Part shown: piece after piece, positions 21,163-22,458 of the stretch
How the letters are laid out: each line of letters opens with the position of its first letter
How positions within the stretch are numbered: the first letter of the stretch is position 1
Origin: Candidatus Shapirobacteria bacterium
Lineage (GTDB): Bacteria > Patescibacteriota > Microgenomatia > UBA12405 > JAHJSD01
DNA length: 22,458 nucleotides
Direction of reading: 5' to 3'
Assembly: GCA_027021145.1 (NCBI GenBank)
Contig: JALUUX010000100.1
Coordinates: 1 to 22,458 of the forward strand
The notes under the pieces: generated by a model
The model's database searches: none
What the model saw: only the letters and a program-made list of their open reading frames with translations
Told to the model about the DNA's origin: nothing
Position numbers and translations under genes: made by a program

Positions 21163-21233
21163 TTCGGGGGCGTGGATTCGAACCACGATTCACGGCTCCA
21201 AAGGCCGTTGTCCTACCATTAGACGACCCCCGA
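21163..21233 (-). tRNA. tRNA-Gln (anticodon TTG)
   Basis: On the minus strand the acceptor is TCGGGGG/CCCCCGA and the anticodon arm is ACGGC-CTTTGGA-GCCGT. The T arm is CGTGG-TTCGAAT-CCACG and the discriminator is A. No CCA is encoded. It is the last gene of the minus-strand tRNA cluster. Confidence 0.94.
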
Positions 21234-21271
21234 TCGTTATTTAGAATAAGATTTTACCATACTTTACAATG

Positions 21272-21345
21272 TCGGAGCGGCGGGACTTGAACCCGCGGCC
21301 TCACGGTCCCAAACCGTGCGCGCTAGCCAACTGCGCCACGCTCCG
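21272..21345 (-). tRNA. tRNA-Pro (anticodon TGG)
   Basis: On the minus strand the acceptor is CGGAGCG/CGCTCCG, the anticodon loop TTTGGGA sits between ACGG-type stems, and the T loop is TTCAAGT. The discriminator is A and no CCA is encoded. Confidence 0.94.
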
Positions 21346-21349
21346 TTAG

Positions 21350-21433
21350 TGCCGAGGGGGGGATTTGAACCCCCACGCCCCTTCGGGCACAGCCTCCTCA
21401 AGACTGCGTGTCTACCGATTCCACCACCTCGGC
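21350..21433 (-). tRNA. tRNA-Leu (anticodon GAG)
   Basis: This class II tRNA has acceptor GCCGAGG/CCTCGGC, anticodon stem CAGTC/GGCTG with loop TTGAGGA, and a long variable arm (GTGCCCGAAGGGGC). The T loop is TTCAAAT. No CCA is encoded. Confidence 0.93.
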
Positions 21434-21445
21434 CAAGAATTAAGG

Positions 21446-21519
21446 TGGCCGCTAGAGGACTCGAACCTCTGACCTCCCGGATGTAAGCCGGACGCTCTAG
21501 CCAACTGAGCTAAGCGGCC
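21446..21519 (-). tRNA. tRNA-Val (anticodon TAC)
   Basis: On the minus strand the acceptor is GGCCGCT/AGCGGCC, the anticodon arm is TCCGG-CTTACAT-CCGGG, and the T loop is TTCGAGT. The discriminator is A and no CCA is encoded. Confidence 0.94.
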
Positions 21520-21539
21520 CACATAAACTTGCAAACATG

Positions 21540-21612
21540 GGTGAGTGAGGGGACTTGAACCCCCGGCCCTCCGCTCCACAGGCGGATGCTCTACCACTGA
21601 GCTACACTCACC
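21540..21612 (-). tRNA. tRNA-His (anticodon GTG)
   Basis: The acceptor is GTGAGTG/CACTCAC with the His-specific extra G-1 (21612) opposite discriminator C (21540). The anticodon arm is TCCGC-CTGTGGA-GCGGA. No CCA is encoded. Confidence 0.95.
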
Positions 21613-21643
21613 ATGAATATCTAGGTTCATAAACCAATTTTTG

Positions 21644-21716
21644 AGCGGCGGACCGGGTTCGAACCGGCGACCTTCTCCTTGGAAGGGAGACGCTCTACCA
21701 ACTGAGCTACCGCCGC
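21644..21716 (-). tRNA. tRNA-Gly (anticodon TCC)
   Basis: The acceptor is GCGGCGG/CCGCCGC, the anticodon arm is TCTCC-CTTCCAA-GGAGA, and the T loop is TTCGAAC. The discriminator is T and no CCA is encoded. Confidence 0.94.
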
Positions 21717-21777
21717 ACACCCACCTTCTTTCTCAAACGGCTGGTCCTCTCCACCTCCACCCAAGGAAACGCTTATG

Positions 21778-21850
21778 TGCCGAGGGGCGGAGTCGAACCG
21801 CCATCTCAGGTTTTTCAGACCCGCGCCGTGACCACCTTGGCTACCTCGGC
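21778..21850 (-). tRNA. tRNA-Phe (anticodon GAA)
   Basis: The acceptor is GCCGAGG/CCTCGGC and the anticodon arm is CGGGT-CTGAAAA-ACCTG. The T arm is GGCGG-TTCGACT-CCGCC. The D arm (GCC/GGC, 3 bp) is unusual for tRNA-Phe, but there is no long variable arm, so Leu and Ser are excluded. No CCA is encoded. Confidence 0.88.
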
Positions 21851-21868
21851 TCACAGACTCACAAAGAG

Positions 21869-21952
21869 TGCCAGAGGGGGGACTCGAACCCCCACAGCCA
21901 ATAGGCTACACGGTTCTAAGCCGTGCCTGTCTACCAGTTCCAGCACTCTGGC
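21869..21952 (-). tRNA. tRNA-Leu (anticodon TAG)
   Basis: This class II tRNA has acceptor GCCAGAG/CTCTGGC, anticodon arm CACGG-CTTAGAA-CCGTG, variable arm TAGCCTATTGGCT and T loop TTCGAGT. It is the first gene of the minus-strand cluster and lies just downstream of a good promoter. Confidence 0.94.
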
Positions 21953-21972
21953 TACTCGGCAAACACCTATTT

Positions 21973-22001
21973 ATTTTAGCAAGAAGGCGCTACCAACACA
22001 A
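21973..22001 (-). promoter_or_regulatory. Promoter of the tRNA cluster
   Basis: On the minus strand TTGTGT (21996-22001) and TAAAAT (21973-21978) are separated by 17 bases. They lie about 20 bases upstream of tRNA-Leu(TAG), the first of eight co-directional tRNA genes. Confidence 0.55.
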
Positions 22002-22074
22002 CATTACGCATTAGATCAATTTTTAAGTCCTCAAAAGCTTCTTGGTTAGATCAAAATTAAAAGTCCCTGAAATT

Positions 22075-22126
22075 GGTATCCTTCCTTCCAGGTTATTAGG
22101 TTAATTAGTCCAGAAAGGAGGATACC
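22075..22126 (+). promoter_or_regulatory. Inverted repeat sequestering the transposase ribosome binding site
   Basis: GGTATCCTTCCTTCC (22075-22089) pairs with the complementary arm ending GGAGGATACC (to 22126), with about 13 paired positions and one or two mismatches. The 3' arm contains the AAAGGAGG ribosome binding site (22115-22121... region) of the following gene. In read-through transcripts the hairpin would hide the site, a known way insertion sequences limit transposase production. Confidence 0.65.
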
Positions 22127-22129
22127 AAG

Positions 22130-22458
22130 ATGGGAAAGTTGAATCCTTTGGTGATGGAATTAACCAAGAAGTTTGCCTACCAATACCAGAAAGCAAAGAG
22201 AAAAAAAGAGAAGGACAGAATTCTTGATCAGTACTGTCAGTTGATCAAAGTAAAGAGGAATACTGCTGCCAAGAGATTAAGGAAAAAAGCAGCAGAGCTA
22301 TTTTATCCTCGAGTCCTAAGTTCTTTTTCCAAAAAGAAAGAAAAGAGAGGAAGAAAGAAAAAGTATCATCAGCTTCATTTCCTTTTGATTGAATACTGCT
22401 GGCGTTTGGGAAACTATCTTTGTGCTGAAAGATTAAAACCTGTTCTTCCTGTCTATCT
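22130..22458 (+). CDS. Transposase N-terminal part (integrase-type, IS481/ISNCY-like), cut by the window end
   Basis: Starting at ATG 22130, after a strong AAAGGAGG, the frame is open to the window end (109+ residues). The pattern RILDQYCQLIKVKRNTAAKRLRKKA resembles the N-terminal helix-turn-helix of integrase-core (DDE) transposases, where a segment like ILdxxxxxTGxxRkxAxrxLr is common. It is followed by a basic stretch (KKKEKRGRKKKYHQ) and a helix LLIEYCWRLGNYLCAERLKPVLP, also typical of the group. The catalytic DDE residues lie beyond the window. The exact IS family cannot be fixed from this part. Confidence 0.7.
   Translation, partial: MGKLNPLVMELTKKFAYQYQKAKRKKEKDRILDQYCQLIKVKRNTAAKRLRKKAAELFYPRVLSSFSKKKEKRGRKKKYHQLHFLLIEYCWRLGNYLCAERLKPVLPVY

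Noticed and set aside
21412..22049. Several open frames of 75-102 residues over the minus-strand tRNA cluster
   Set aside because: They consist of translated tRNA genes (phrases such as GGSSVGRASPF and VAQLVERLPSKEKVAGSNPV) and are not proteins.
1..22458. CRISPR array
   Set aside because: No regularly spaced direct repeats with unique spacers were found; the repeats are tRNA copies, short tandem tracts and inverted repeats.

Overview
The window looks like part of a small, streamlined bacterial genome of the Candidate Phyla Radiation (Patescibacteria), probably Microgenomates-like. This is inferred from gene content and style: tightly packed genes with 1-4 base overlaps, probable leaderless promoters, tRNAs that mostly lack an encoded CCA, divergent short HolA and enolase homologues, a stand-alone EF-Tu domain-II protein, and many intergenic short repeats. 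No 16S gene is present, so the placement is inference.

Layout. 1-1160: the 3' end of dnaE followed by rplS. 1323-1526: a tRNA-Lys(CTT) preceded by a broken tRNA-Lys 5' half and the tail of a GIY-YIG nuclease gene. 1548-6308: an AT-rich three-gene restriction-modification-like island (HTH-fused beta-class DNA methyltransferase, a PD...ExQ nuclease candidate, and a 762-residue protein with a zinc ribbon and a D...ECK nuclease motif). It is bounded by a 27-bp inverted repeat with one mismatch. 6527-7260: a tRNA-Glu locus with two damaged tRNA-Glu copies, a frameshifted GIY-YIG gene, the intact tRNA and a 3' fragment. 7374-12373: ruvC, an EF-Tu-domain-II-like gene, a holA-like gene, a HAD phosphatase, a cupin and PEP synthase. 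12388-13126: tRNA-Cys and tRNA-Lys(TTT), each preceded by GIY-YIG sequence. 13323-17402: frameshifted enolase, cytidine deaminase, a histidine phosphatase, a HAD hydrolase, a GpmA-like protein and RsmI. 17435-21133: an envelope operon (transglutaminase-like protein, small membrane protein, SecG, family-5 solute-binding protein). 21163-21952: eight tRNA genes on the minus strand. 22075-22458: the start of a transposase gene.

The most unusual structure is the repeated association of GIY-YIG nuclease genes with tRNA genes. At tRNA-Lys(TTT) a tRNA gene is split at the anticodon. Its 5' half lies before the nuclease gene, its 3' half lies downstream, and an intact tRNA-Lys sits between them. The nuclease reading frame runs into the intact tRNA and terminates at the TAA of its anticodon loop. 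Traces of the same arrangement occur at tRNA-Glu, tRNA-Lys(CTT) and tRNA-Cys. This suggests a small homing-type element that targets anticodon loops and restores the tRNA it interrupts.

The genes also cover most of lower glycolysis/gluconeogenesis (PEP synthase, enolase, GpmA-like mutase). However, enolase needs a -1 shift at an A AAA AAG heptamer, and the mutase homologue lacks its second catalytic His.
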